A stretch of 8,482 nucleotides of DNA. Origin: an uncultured Fusobacteriaceae bacterium (GTDB lineage: Bacteria > Fusobacteriota > Fusobacteriia > Fusobacteriales > Fusobacteriaceae). The stretch is from NCBI GenBank assembly GCA_947072715.1, contig CAMTJB010000034.1:1-8482 (forward strand). Direction: 5' to 3'. Position numbers and translations under genes: made by a program. The notes below the pieces were generated by a model. It saw only the letters and a program-made list of their open reading frames with translations, was not told the origin of the DNA and searched no databases. Within the stretch, counting starts at the first letter, position 1; each line of letters opens with the position of its first letter. Below, piece after piece: positions 1 to 5,584 of the stretch.

Positions 1-269
1 GAAATAGCTATAATATAATCTTTTTTATCTCTAGCAAACCTTTGCATTATAAGCTGTTGAACACTCATATCTCCTTGAGCTATCTGTGAGTCAAATTCAT
101 AATCTATATTGTTTTTCTTAAGAGTTTCCTCCACTCCTATTCTTACATCATCTAGTGCTGGATGCTCAGTTATTTGTGATGATCCTATTCTATACGTTTT
201 CCCAAAAGCAGTTGCTCCTATTACTAACATTGTTATTGTCATTATTATTATATTTAATCTTTTTTTCAT
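1..269 (-). CDS. ABC transporter solute-binding protein, N-terminal part (cut by window edge)
   Basis: Reading the minus strand from the ATG at 269 gives 89 codons with no stop before the edge, so the gene continues beyond position 1. Residues 1-23 form a Sec signal peptide (MKKRLN, a hydrophobic run, then GATAFG before KTYRIG). There is no lipobox Cys, so the product is probably free in a periplasm. The mature part begins YRIGSSQITEHPALDD and later has AQGDMSVQQLIMQ, both typical of the PF04392 ABC solute-binding family, which includes the tryptophan-binding TrpX proteins of Gram-positives. The start is fixed by GGAGG at 278-282, 8 nt upstream. Permease and ATPase genes would be expected just outside the window. 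Family assignment is from recalled motifs. An aromatic amino acid as ligand is inference from the family and from the Phe/Tyr leader peptide upstream. Confidence 0.85.
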   Translation of the reverse strand, partial: MKKRLNIIIMTITMLVIGATAFGKTYRIGSSQITEHPALDDVRIGVEETLKKNNIDYEFDSQIAQGDMSVQQLIMQRFARDKKDYIIAI

Positions 270-355
270 TCTTTATTCCTCCGTTTATTTATATTTTGAA
301 TATAGTCTGGTTTCCGGATTACCTTCCTATATTTTGTCAACTTAATAAAATAAAT

Positions 356-389
356 AAAAAAAACTCTTGAGTGTTATCCCAAGAGTTTT
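356..389 (-). terminator. Intrinsic terminator inside the ABC gene leader (attenuator)
   Basis: On the minus strand AAAACTCTTG (389-380) and CAAGAGTTTT (369-360) form a 10-bp stem with a 10-nt loop, followed by a run of eight U in total. It lies about 90 nt before the ATG of the solute-binding gene and downstream of the only good promoter, so it would stop transcription before the gene unless antiterminated. The segment TATCCTAG (428-421) can pair with CTTGGGATA (383-375), giving a possible but weak antiterminator. Confidence 0.75.
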
Positions 390-454
390 AAAAACATAAA
401 CTGAATTATTGTTTATACATCTAGGATACAACTTCTTTTTTTCTACTACAAAGA

Positions 455-481
455 GGTTTATATCCATAAAAGATATAAACC
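455..481 (-). promoter_or_regulatory. Leader hairpin directly after the leader-peptide stop
   Basis: GGTTTATATC and GATATAAACC form a perfect 10-bp stem with a 7-nt loop. The stem begins one base past the leader peptide stop codon, so a ribosome stalled on the Phe/Tyr codons would cover its 5' arm. Similar GTTTAT and ATAAAC segments recur at 395-418 and could pair with these arms instead, as expected for mutually exclusive attenuator structures. Pairing is read by eye; no folding energy was computed. Confidence 0.6.
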
Positions 482-532
482 CTATCTAAAGTAAAAGAAA
501 AAACAGAATGTAGTTGCTCCTTTAATTTTCAT
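482..532 (-). CDS. Phe/Tyr-rich leader peptide (16 aa), candidate attenuator peptide
   Basis: The frame reads MKIKGATTFCFFFYFR and then TAG. Five of the last eight codons are Phe and one is Tyr, a composition like the E. coli phe leaders; the pheM leader, as I recall it, also contains FFFYF. The ATG lies about 50 nt after the predicted transcription start. AGGGAG at 545-550 could serve as ribosome site, though its spacing (12 nt) is long. The stop codon directly abuts a 10-bp hairpin (455-481), and an intrinsic terminator (360-389) follows before the ABC solute-binding gene. This is the expected order for transcription attenuation by a stalled ribosome. T-rich DNA makes TTT codons common, so chance is possible. 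The position is what makes it credible. Confidence 0.6.
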   Translation of the reverse strand: MKIKGATTFCFFFYFR

Positions 533-587
533 AATTCAATCATGCTCCCTTATAATTTTTTTAATTAGTTTGTTACTAATTTTACTT

Positions 588-617
588 AGTATAGACTATA
601 GCCATATAACATGTCAA
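588..617 (-). promoter_or_regulatory. Sigma-70-type promoter of the ABC solute-binding gene leader
   Basis: On the minus strand TTGACA (612-617, perfect -35) is followed after 18 nt by TATACT (588-593). Transcription should start near 580, giving a leader of about 310 nt before the ATG at 269. It is nearly back to back with the plus-strand promoter at 659-687. Confidence 0.8.
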
Positions 618-658
618 GTTTTTTTTATTTCTTTTTTTATTCTAATAAAAAATTTTCC

Positions 659-687
659 TAGACACATTCTAGCTTTAATAGTAATAT
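659..687 (+). promoter_or_regulatory. Promoter of the cystatin-like lipoprotein gene
   Basis: TAGACA (659-664), a 17-nt spacer and TAATAT (682-687) make a reasonable sigma-70 promoter. Transcription would start near 694, only about 20 nt before the ATG. The ribosome site AAGGAGGG at 699-706 has 8-nt spacing. Confidence 0.6.
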
Positions 688-714
688 CTAAATAAACTAA
701 GGAGGGATTACATT

Positions 715-1050
715 ATGAAAAAATACATTTTTTTAATTTGCTGTACTTTTGTTTTTGCTTCTTGCGCAAACAATGCAACACCAGTAGATATGAATAACTT
801 TGCATTACCTGGAGCTGCTGTAGAAGGGCAAATTACTGAAAGAGGTGCTGTTGCTTTAGATTATTTAGTTAAAGAAAAATCTTTAGGAGATAACTATAAA
901 TTAGTTAAATATGAATATCAAGTAGTTGCTGGAATGAATCATTTCTTTACTTTAGATATTGATGGAACTATTAAAAAATTCACTGTTTTTGAATCTTTAA
1001 ATGGTGAGTACAGTGTTACTGCTCCATCAGTTGAATCTGTAGAGTTATAA
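715..1050 (+). CDS. Stefin/cystatin-like lipoprotein, predicted cysteine protease inhibitor
   Basis: The 111-aa product begins with a lipoprotein signal peptide (MKKYIFLICC, then VFASC, with lipidated Cys17), so it should be membrane-anchored outside the cytoplasm. The mature part resembles animal stefins (MEROPS I25). A Gly-containing N-terminal segment (LPGAAVEG, residues 31-38) matches the stefin N-terminal trunk. YEYQVVAGMNHFF (67-79) carries the exact QVVAG first binding loop (69-73) followed by a near-canonical Asn-aromatic strand. VFESLNG (91-97) matches the VFKSLPG segment of stefin A. These three elements insert into the cleft of papain-like proteases in eukaryotic cystatins, and their order and spacing are kept here. 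There are no Cys residues after Cys17, as in stefins. Inhibition of host, protozoan or self C1 proteases is inference. The gene is monocistronic, with its own promoter and terminator. Confidence 0.8.
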   Translation: MKKYIFLICCTFVFASCANNATPVDMNNFALPGAAVEGQITERGAVALDYLVKEKSLGDNYKLVKYEYQVVAGMNHFFTLDIDGTIKKFTVFESLNGEYSVTAPSVESVEL

Positions 1051-1059
1051 TTTTATAAA

Positions 1060-1088
1060 AAAAGAAGCCAATTAAATGGCTTCTTTTT
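1060..1088. terminator. Bidirectional intrinsic terminator between convergent genes
   Basis: AAAAGAAGCCA (1060-1070) and TGGCTTCTTTT (1077-1087) form an 11-bp stem with a 6-nt loop. It has a T run on the plus strand and, on the minus strand, TTTTTTT interrupted by A. It ends both the lipoprotein gene and the lysozyme gene. Confidence 0.85.
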
Positions 1089-1116
1089 CATTTTTACTCT
1101 TCATTTCTCATTACAA

Positions 1117-1557
1117 TTATTTTAAAAACAATTCTTTTTCTCTTCTTCTTCTTTTTATTAAACTATCTAATGTTTTTCCACCTGCATGAATCCAACGGTC
1201 AAATTCTGACGCGGCTTCTAAAATCTTATTTTGATTTAATAATGCTAATAATGTTGAAGTTTCAAATGCTGAATTTCCAACATTATAAATAAAGCTACAA
1301 AGAGAATCATAACGATTTTGTGGCAAAGATACTGTTACACATTTTTTTATACTTGCCTCTACAACTTTATTAATCCAACTCTCTAACATTGCTGTAGCTT
1401 TCTCTTCTGTTACGATATCCCCTTCTTTCACACTAGCTCCATTCTCATATTTTCCAGAACCATAACCAATACTATACTGCTTGTAATCCCAGTAAGCTTT
1501 AGGAATAAATCCCTCTTCTTTTTTTATAAATTCTAATCCATATCTTGATACTTTCAT
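1117..1557 (-). CDS. Phage-type lysozyme (GH24 endolysin family)
   Basis: The 146-aa protein hydrolyses the MurNAc-GlcNAc bond of peptidoglycan if active. KKEEGFIPKAYWD followed by YSIGYG carries the GH24 active site: Glu15, then Asp24 nine residues later, and Ser29 in the place of the usual Thr, with one residue fewer between Asp and Ser than in T4 lysozyme. The central QNRYDSLCSFIYNVG and the C-terminal W..AGGKTLDSLIKRRRREKELF are typical of P1/lambdoid-phage-21-like endolysins. Length is normal. I see no signal peptide or signal-anchor segment, and no holin or spanin beside it, so export would need another route. AGGAGGA at 1561-1567 fixes the start. It stands alone with its own promoter and is either a domesticated phage gene or an autolysin; no other phage gene is visible. 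Confidence 0.9.
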   Translation of the reverse strand: MKVSRYGLEFIKKEEGFIPKAYWDYKQYSIGYGSGKYENGASVKEGDIVTEEKATAMLESWINKVVEASIKKCVTVSLPQNRYDSLCSFIYNVGNSAFETSTLLALLNQNKILEAASEFDRWIHAGGKTLDSLIKRRRREKELFLK

Positions 1558-1580
1558 AACTCCTCCTGTAAACTTAAAAT

Positions 1581-1610
1581 ATTATATCTCTACTAATAGA
1601 AATAAGTCCA
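1581..1610 (-). promoter_or_regulatory. Promoter of the lysozyme gene
   Basis: On the minus strand TGGACT (1605-1610), an 18-nt spacer and a perfect TATAAT (1581-1586) lie just ahead of the lysozyme gene, giving a 5' UTR of about 17 nt. The -35 box lies inside the hairpin at 1604-1627. Confidence 0.55.
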
Positions 1611-1627
1611 CTGTTTTTAGTAGACTT
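1604..1627 (-). repeat. 9-bp inverted repeat between the small ORF and the lysozyme gene
   Basis: AAGTCTACT and AGTGGACTT on the minus strand form nine pairs (one G-U) around a 6-nt loop. On the plus strand the same position is an A-C mismatch, so the structure suits a minus-strand RNA. It begins at the stop codon of the 47-aa ORF. It is not followed by a clean U run, so it may be a weak terminator or a processing/stability hairpin. Confidence 0.45.
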
Positions 1628-1770
1628 TAAACAGGATACGTATCATAAATTATAAAATTTCCATTTTCAAATAGATTAGTCCTGTCTTTTGAATAAAAAC
1701 TTTTTAATTTAAATTTTGAATTGAGAGATTCTAAATTTACTTTTTTTGAATCTTTATCATTTTTATTCAT
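1627..1770 (-). CDS. Small protein of 47 aa, function unknown
   Basis: I do not recognise this protein. Reading from the ATG at 1770 to TAA at 1627 gives MNKNDKDSKK, then VNLESLNSKFKLKSFYSKDR, ending NGNFIIYDTYPV. The N-terminal half is lysine-rich and polar, the C-terminal part is more hydrophobic and aromatic. There is no signal peptide, membrane segment or Cys. Support for it being real is a strong ribosome site (AAGGAGGA, near 1774-1782, 8-nt spacing), an extended -10 box upstream (1810-1818), and a hairpin exactly at its stop. It lies 69 nt upstream of the lysozyme gene on the same strand and might be co-transcribed with it, though lysozyme has its own promoter. Function could not be inferred. 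Confidence 0.5.
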   Translation of the reverse strand: MNKNDKDSKKVNLESLNSKFKLKSFYSKDRTNLFENGNFIIYDTYPV

Positions 1771-1795
1771 AGAATAATCCTCCTTATTTTTTAGT

Positions 1796-1818
1796 ATGGT
1801 AACCATTAAAGTGTAGCA
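1796..1818 (-). promoter_or_regulatory. Extended -10 promoter with palindrome at the start site (47-aa ORF)
   Basis: The minus strand has TGCTACACT (1810-1818), an extended -10 motif with no good -35. The predicted start falls within the palindrome ATGGT-T-ACCAT (1796-1806), which could be an operator. Evidence is by eye only. Confidence 0.35.
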
Positions 1819-1891
1819 TCTATAAAAAATAAAAATAATAATGAAAAATTTTAATAATTAAATTAACTCTAAGTAATATAAATTAAAAATT

Positions 1892-1921
1892 AAAAAAGAC
1901 CTAAATAATCAGGTCCTTTTT
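1892..1921 (-). terminator. Intrinsic terminator of the PTS operon
   Basis: On the minus strand AAAAAGGACCT (1921-1911) and AGGTCTTTTTT (1902-1892) form eleven pairs, including one G-U, with an 8-nt loop and a trailing T-rich tract. It lies about 40 nt after the EIIB stop codon. On the plus strand the G-U becomes a mismatch, supporting use on the minus strand. Confidence 0.85.
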
Positions 1922-1959
1922 AGTTAATATAAACTTTATTTATTATTTAATAAATAAAA

Positions 1960-2268
1960 TTATTCATTTATCAAAGATATTGCAAACTCTAATACCTTAT
2001 CTCCTTTCATCATTCCGTAATCTAAAGTATTAATAACTTCAACCTTTTTCCCTACTTTTTCTGCTATTTCTTGAAGTTCATTTTTTTTAAATCTAACTTG
2101 AGGTCCAAGTAAAAAAACATCATATTTATCTAAATTTTCTAAGAATCTTTCAAGTCCTACAGCATCAATTACACTTTCAATCCCTTTTTCAGTTGATGCT
2201 ATTCTCATTTTATTAACAAGTATTGATGTTGACATCCCTGCCGAGCATAATAATAATATTTTTTTCAT
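1960..2268 (-). CDS. PTS EIIB component, lactose/cellobiose/chitobiose family
   Basis: This cytoplasmic phosphocarrier takes a phosphoryl group from EIIA and passes it to the sugar during transport by EIIC. MKKILLLCSAGMSTS contains the family phosphocysteine loop, with the active Cys at residue 8, and GPQVRF further on is also conserved. The frame is open to a GTG at 2280, but that codon overlaps the ribosome site (GGAGG, 2274-2278). The ATG at 2268 has 5-nt spacing and leaves MKKI at the N-terminus as in homologues, so I chose it (102 aa, normal length). It is the last gene of the operon, 39 nt after the GH4 gene. The E. coli order instead puts EIIB first. The sugar is not set by this subunit alone. 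Confidence 0.93.
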   Translation of the reverse strand: MKKILLLCSAGMSTSILVNKMRIASTEKGIESVIDAVGLERFLENLDKYDVFLLGPQVRFKKNELQEIAEKVGKKVEVINTLDYGMMKGDKVLEFAISLINE

Positions 2269-2307
2269 TTTTTCCTCCACCTTACTATTTTGATTAATTT
2301 AGCTATT

Positions 2308-3639
2308 TTATTTCATTTTATGAAATTGAGGCAAATAATCCCAATTCTGTCTTATTATTTCATTTAAAATTGTTTTTGTAACATGACCGCTAATCACTAA
2401 TGGATTTATAGTTAATGCTTGAATAGCTTTATTATAATCTCCTTTTACTGCTGCTTCAATTGTTAGCTCTTCAAAATTCTTCATTAGTTGAAGAATCCCT
2501 CTTACCTCTATTGGCATACTTTTCTGTTTTAATGGAACTATTTTATCTTTATAAATTTTACATGTTACTTCTACTGAAGCTGAATCTGGTAAGCAATCTA
2601 TTGTTCCATTGTTTTTAGTTGAAACAACCATTGAGTTACCTTTATTATTAAAAATAGAAGATATCAATTCACAAGCTGCATCAGAATAATATTGTCCACC
2701 TCTTTGCTCTAACTCCTTGGGCTTTACATTTAAGTTAGGATCTTTATATAATTCAAATAAAGATTTTTCCACTGCTTTAACTTGTTCTCCTCTAGTTCCT
2801 TTCCCACTACGGAATTCTTGTAATTGCTCAGTTAACATCTCATCAGTTAGATAATAATATTTATGGTATGGGCAAGGAATCATTTTTAAATCTTCAATCT
2901 GCTCTTTTACCCAGTTTGCCTTAGTTCTCAAATTAGCAGGCGTATTTTCTTCCTCCTCTAATATTTTATCAAGAACTTCTGCTATTCTATTATTACCCTT
3001 ATATATTACCTCTCTTCCCCATAGGAAATGATTAAGTCCACCACATATAAATTCAACTTCATCTTCAGGAACATCTAAGTGCTTTACTACAGTTTTCTTC
3101 ATTAAAATAGGTACATTACATAACCCGACAACTTTAATATTAGGATAATATTTAAGTACTGTTTCTGTTATTATTCCACTAGGATTTGTAAAATTTATTA
3201 ACCAAGCATTTGGACAAAGCTCTGTCATATCCTTACACAAATCTAATATCACTGGAATAGTTCTTAAAGCCTTAGCAAATCCACCTACACCATTTGTTTC
3301 TTGCCCTATCATACCAAAAGATAATGGTATTTTTTCATCTCTTATTCTTGCGTCTAAAAGTCCTACTCTAAATTGCGTTGTTACAAAATTAGCTCCTTTT
3401 AAAGCTTCTCTTCTATCAAGTGTAGTATGAATAGAGAATACCTTTTCTAATCCCGCTTTCTTTACCATTCTTTTGGCTAAATTTCCAACTATTTCTAATT
3501 TTTCTTTTCCTTCTTCAATATCAACTAACCATAATTCAGAAATGGGTAGCTCTTTATATCTTTTTATAAATCCCTCTATTATTTCTGGAGTATATGATGA
3601 TCCCCCTCCAATAGTAACTATTTTCAATAAATTAGTCAT
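2308..3639 (-). CDS. chbF: GH4 6-phospho-beta-glucosidase / diacetylchitobiose-6-phosphate hydrolase-like
   Basis: The 443-aa cytoplasmic enzyme belongs to glycoside hydrolase family 4, which uses NAD and a divalent metal (usually Mn) in an oxidation-elimination mechanism. Residues 6-20 (KIVTIGGGSSYTPEI) form the dinucleotide-binding turn. IGQETNGVGGFAKALRTIP (111-129) and NFTNPSG (149-155) are family signatures. Cys174 (GLCN) and His204 (GLNHF) are the expected metal ligands, and the RGGQYYSDAA segment near 313-322 is typical of the 6-phospho-beta-glucosidase/ChbF branch. It should split the phosphorylated disaccharide imported by the PTS. The start codon overlaps the end of the deacetylase gene by 8 nt, with GGAGGAGA just upstream, so the two are translationally coupled. 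That pairing favours a chitobiose-type substrate over plain cellobiose. The exact substrate is inference. Confidence 0.88.
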   Translation of the reverse strand: MTNLLKIVTIGGGSSYTPEIIEGFIKRYKELPISELWLVDIEEGKEKLEIVGNLAKRMVKKAGLEKVFSIHTTLDRREALKGANFVTTQFRVGLLDARIRDEKIPLSFGMIGQETNGVGGFAKALRTIPVILDLCKDMTELCPNAWLINFTNPSGIITETVLKYYPNIKVVGLCNVPILMKKTVVKHLDVPEDEVEFICGGLNHFLWGREVIYKGNNRIAEVLDKILEEEENTPANLRTKANWVKEQIEDLKMIPCPYHKYYYLTDEMLTEQLQEFRSGKGTRGEQVKAVEKSLFELYKDPNLNVKPKELEQRGGQYYSDAACELISSIFNNKGNSMVVSTKNNGTIDCLPDSASVEVTCKIYKDKIVPLKQKSMPIEVRGILQLMKNFEELTIEAAVKGDYNKAIQALTINPLVISGHVTKTILNEIIRQNWDYLPQFHKMK

Positions 3640-4354
3640 TTTTCTCCTCCAGATTCTTTACTTCATCTAGATAGTTTACTAAAATATACTCTTTATCTAC
3701 ATAGTTTTTTATATCTTCATCTAATAAAAGAGATAACTCATCTATTCTTTTTAAATTATAAGAGCTTATTTTAGATAGATATTGATCATAAAATCCTGGA
3801 TGACACATAATTTCTGAAAAATCTCTCTCTTCATTTTCTAACTTAGAAAGTAAAAATTCTTTGTTAACATTGTCAGAATAGAAATCAGCCATTAAAGTTT
3901 CTTGCGTTCGATATTTAAGGTTATATTTTCTAGATACTTTTTTTAGAGCATTTAAAGCATTTTGATTTCTTAAATGTATGTGATGATGCGTATCTATATG
4001 AGTAGGTCTTTTCCCAACTAACTCTATAAATTTTTCTATTTGTAATTCTATTTCTTTATAAAAATCTTCTTCCTCCCCATTTTCTAATAGATACGCTGAA
4101 TTTTGTAATTCTCCTTTTTCATTTGTTAAAGAAGAGACTCCTGAAAGAGAGTATCCTTTATCTAAAGTTGCATGAAGACCTATACTAATTTTAGGGTATA
4201 ACTTACTTAATCTGATTGCATGCTTAGTATATTTTTGATTTATCATTAAAGTTGTCGATGTTAATATTCCATAAGAAAAACACTCAATAATTCCATAATT
4301 TACTGCTGGACTTAAACCAAAATCATCTGCATTAACAACTAGCTTTTTTTTCAT
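3632..4354 (-). CDS. chbG: YdjC/ChbG-family carbohydrate deacetylase
   Basis: The 240-aa protein is a YdjC-family metal-dependent deacetylase; E. coli ChbG removes one N-acetyl group from chitobiose-6-phosphate before ChbF acts. The N-terminal VVNADDFGLSPAVNYGI (6-22) supplies the metal-binding Asp (Asp10/Asp11). SIGLHATLD (58-65) gives His61, and THIDTHHHIHL (118-128) gives the histidine cluster that completes the metal site. MCHPG (183-187) is the conserved C-terminal loop. Length is usual for the family. The ribosome site is AGGAGG, about 8 nt from the ATG. It lies 21 nt after the PLP enzyme gene and overlaps the GH4 gene. Physical coupling to the GH4 hydrolase is the best argument that the imported sugar is N-acetylated. 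Confidence 0.88.
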   Translation of the reverse strand: MKKKLVVNADDFGLSPAVNYGIIECFSYGILTSTTLMINQKYTKHAIRLSKLYPKISIGLHATLDKGYSLSGVSSLTNEKGELQNSAYLLENGEEEDFYKEIELQIEKFIELVGKRPTHIDTHHHIHLRNQNALNALKKVSRKYNLKYRTQETLMADFYSDNVNKEFLLSKLENEERDFSEIMCHPGFYDQYLSKISSYNLKRIDELSLLLDEDIKNYVDKEYILVNYLDEVKNLEEKND

Positions 4355-4375
4355 ACCTTAGCCTCCTATTATTTA

Positions 4376-5554
4376 TTACTCTTCTATACATTTAAGTGCT
4401 TCACTTAAATCTTCAATTAGATCCTCTACATCCTCTAGTCCTATAGATAATCTAATCATTCCTAATGGAAATTCTGTTTTCTTTTGAGATTTTATTGCGT
4501 CTAAATTGCTTATAGATGTTGCATACACAAGACTTTCATGCCCACCCCAGCTAATACCAATTTTAAAAATTTTAAGTTTATCTATAAAAGAAATTATCTT
4601 ATCTAGATTATCAGTATTTAAGTTAAACGCAAAAACTCCTGAAGCACCTGACATTTGCTTTTTCCAAATATTGTGATATTGTGAACTTTTTAAAGCTGGA
4701 TAGAATACTTCTCTTACACACTTATGATTTTCTAAAAAACTGCTTATTTCTAAAGTACTTTCATAGTGTTGTCTCATTCTAATGGAAAGAGTTCTTAAAC
4801 TTCTCATAATTAACCAAGCTTCAAATGGTGCTATTTTTGCTCCTAGGAAAGAAAGTTCTTCATGAGAAATTGCGTTAATCTCTTTTTCAGTAGCAATTAC
4901 AACTCCTGCTACTATATCACTATGCCCACCTATGTATTTAGAACAAGAGTGAATTTCAAAATCAATACCTAATTCTAAAGGATTGAAAAATACAGGTGTT
5001 GCCCAAGTATTATCTATTATTGTTTTTATATTTCTCTCTTTTGCAACTTCTACAATCTTAGATATATCATACATCGTTAATAACTTTGATGTAGGACTTT
5101 CTAAATAAATTGCCTTAGTTTTATCATTAATTAGTTTTTTTATAGATTCAATATCTGTATCTTCTATTATTGAGTATGTTATATTAAATTTTGAAGTAAG
5201 ATAACTTTTTATAAAATTACTTGTTGTTGAGTATATATTTTTAGCTACAATGATATGATCTCCATTGCTTAAACAATGCATTAGAACCGATGATATGGCT
5301 CCCATACCTGAACTAAATAATCTTGCCTTTTCACCTTTACATATTTTAGCAATTTTATTCTCTACCACCTCTACAGATGGGTTGTTACCTCTTGTATAAA
5401 TATAATTTTCATCAGGATTGGAAAAAGCTTCTACTAAATTATCCCATTTCTCAAAAGTAAACAAACTATTCTGGTATATCGGTGGTACAACAGACCCAAA
5501 TTTTTTAGCAGATTCTTCTCCATAATGACAAAGAACAGTATTAATTTTTTCCAT
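4376..5554 (-). CDS. Cys/Met-metabolism PLP-dependent enzyme, cystathionine beta-lyase-like
   Basis: The 392-aa protein is a fold-type I PLP enzyme of the Cys_Met_Meta_PP family (cystathionine gamma-synthase, beta- and gamma-lyases, methionine gamma-lyase). YTRGNNPS (53-60) contains the phosphate-contacting Tyr/Arg of the partner subunit. SSGMGAISS (81-89) is the cofactor loop, Tyr108 stacks on PLP, Asp181 (IIDNTWATP) contacts the pyridine N, and Lys206 (SCSKYIGGHSD) forms the aldimine. WLIMRSLRTLSIRM (247-260) and GISWGGHESL (333-342) resemble the beta-lyase side; the Cys characteristic of methionine gamma-lyase after Tyr108 is absent (YSTT). All catalytic residues are present and length is normal. 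It sits between the EIIC and deacetylase genes with 30- and 21-nt gaps and its own SD, so it is a true operon member. Its role in sugar catabolism is unclear. The reaction type is inference. Confidence 0.85.
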   Translation of the reverse strand: MEKINTVLCHYGEESAKKFGSVVPPIYQNSLFTFEKWDNLVEAFSNPDENYIYTRGNNPSVEVVENKIAKICKGEKARLFSSGMGAISSVLMHCLSNGDHIIVAKNIYSTTSNFIKSYLTSKFNITYSIIEDTDIESIKKLINDKTKAIYLESPTSKLLTMYDISKIVEVAKERNIKTIIDNTWATPVFFNPLELGIDFEIHSCSKYIGGHSDIVAGVVIATEKEINAISHEELSFLGAKIAPFEAWLIMRSLRTLSIRMRQHYESTLEISSFLENHKCVREVFYPALKSSQYHNIWKKQMSGASGVFAFNLNTDNLDKIISFIDKLKIFKIGISWGGHESLVYATSISNLDAIKSQKKTEFPLGMIRLSIGLEDVEDLIEDLSEALKCIEE

Positions 5555-5584
5555 AACTTCTCCTCATACTTCCTTTTATTCTTC

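Noticed and set aside
301..331. TATAG...CTATA with an inner TCCGG/CCAGA pairing on the minus strand, considered as a riboswitch-like element.
   Set aside because: It is short, bulged and has a mismatch on the transcribed strand; no known riboswitch motif is recognisable.
335..340. A perfect TTGACA on the minus strand between the attenuator terminator and the ABC solute-binding gene, possibly a second promoter.
   Set aside because: No acceptable -10 box lies 16-18 nt downstream (the sequence there is CCGGAA-like), so it is not called.
109..370. Two overlapping plus-strand ORFs near the left edge.
   Set aside because: They are antisense to the signal-peptide start and leader of the solute-binding gene, have no ribosome site, and read as low-complexity hydrophobic sequence.
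360..481. CRISPR-like repeats suggested by the recurring GTTTAT/ATAAAC segments.
   Set aside because: The segments are too short, unevenly spaced and inverted relative to each other; they fit RNA stem arms, not a CRISPR array.
270..588. T-box riboswitch upstream of the amino-acid transporter gene.
   Set aside because: No T-box core sequence (UGGNACCGCG-like) is present; the Phe/Tyr leader peptide explains the terminator better.
3473..3670. Plus-strand 65-aa ORF.
   Set aside because: It is antisense to the start of the well-supported GH4 gene and the end of the deacetylase gene and has no independent support.
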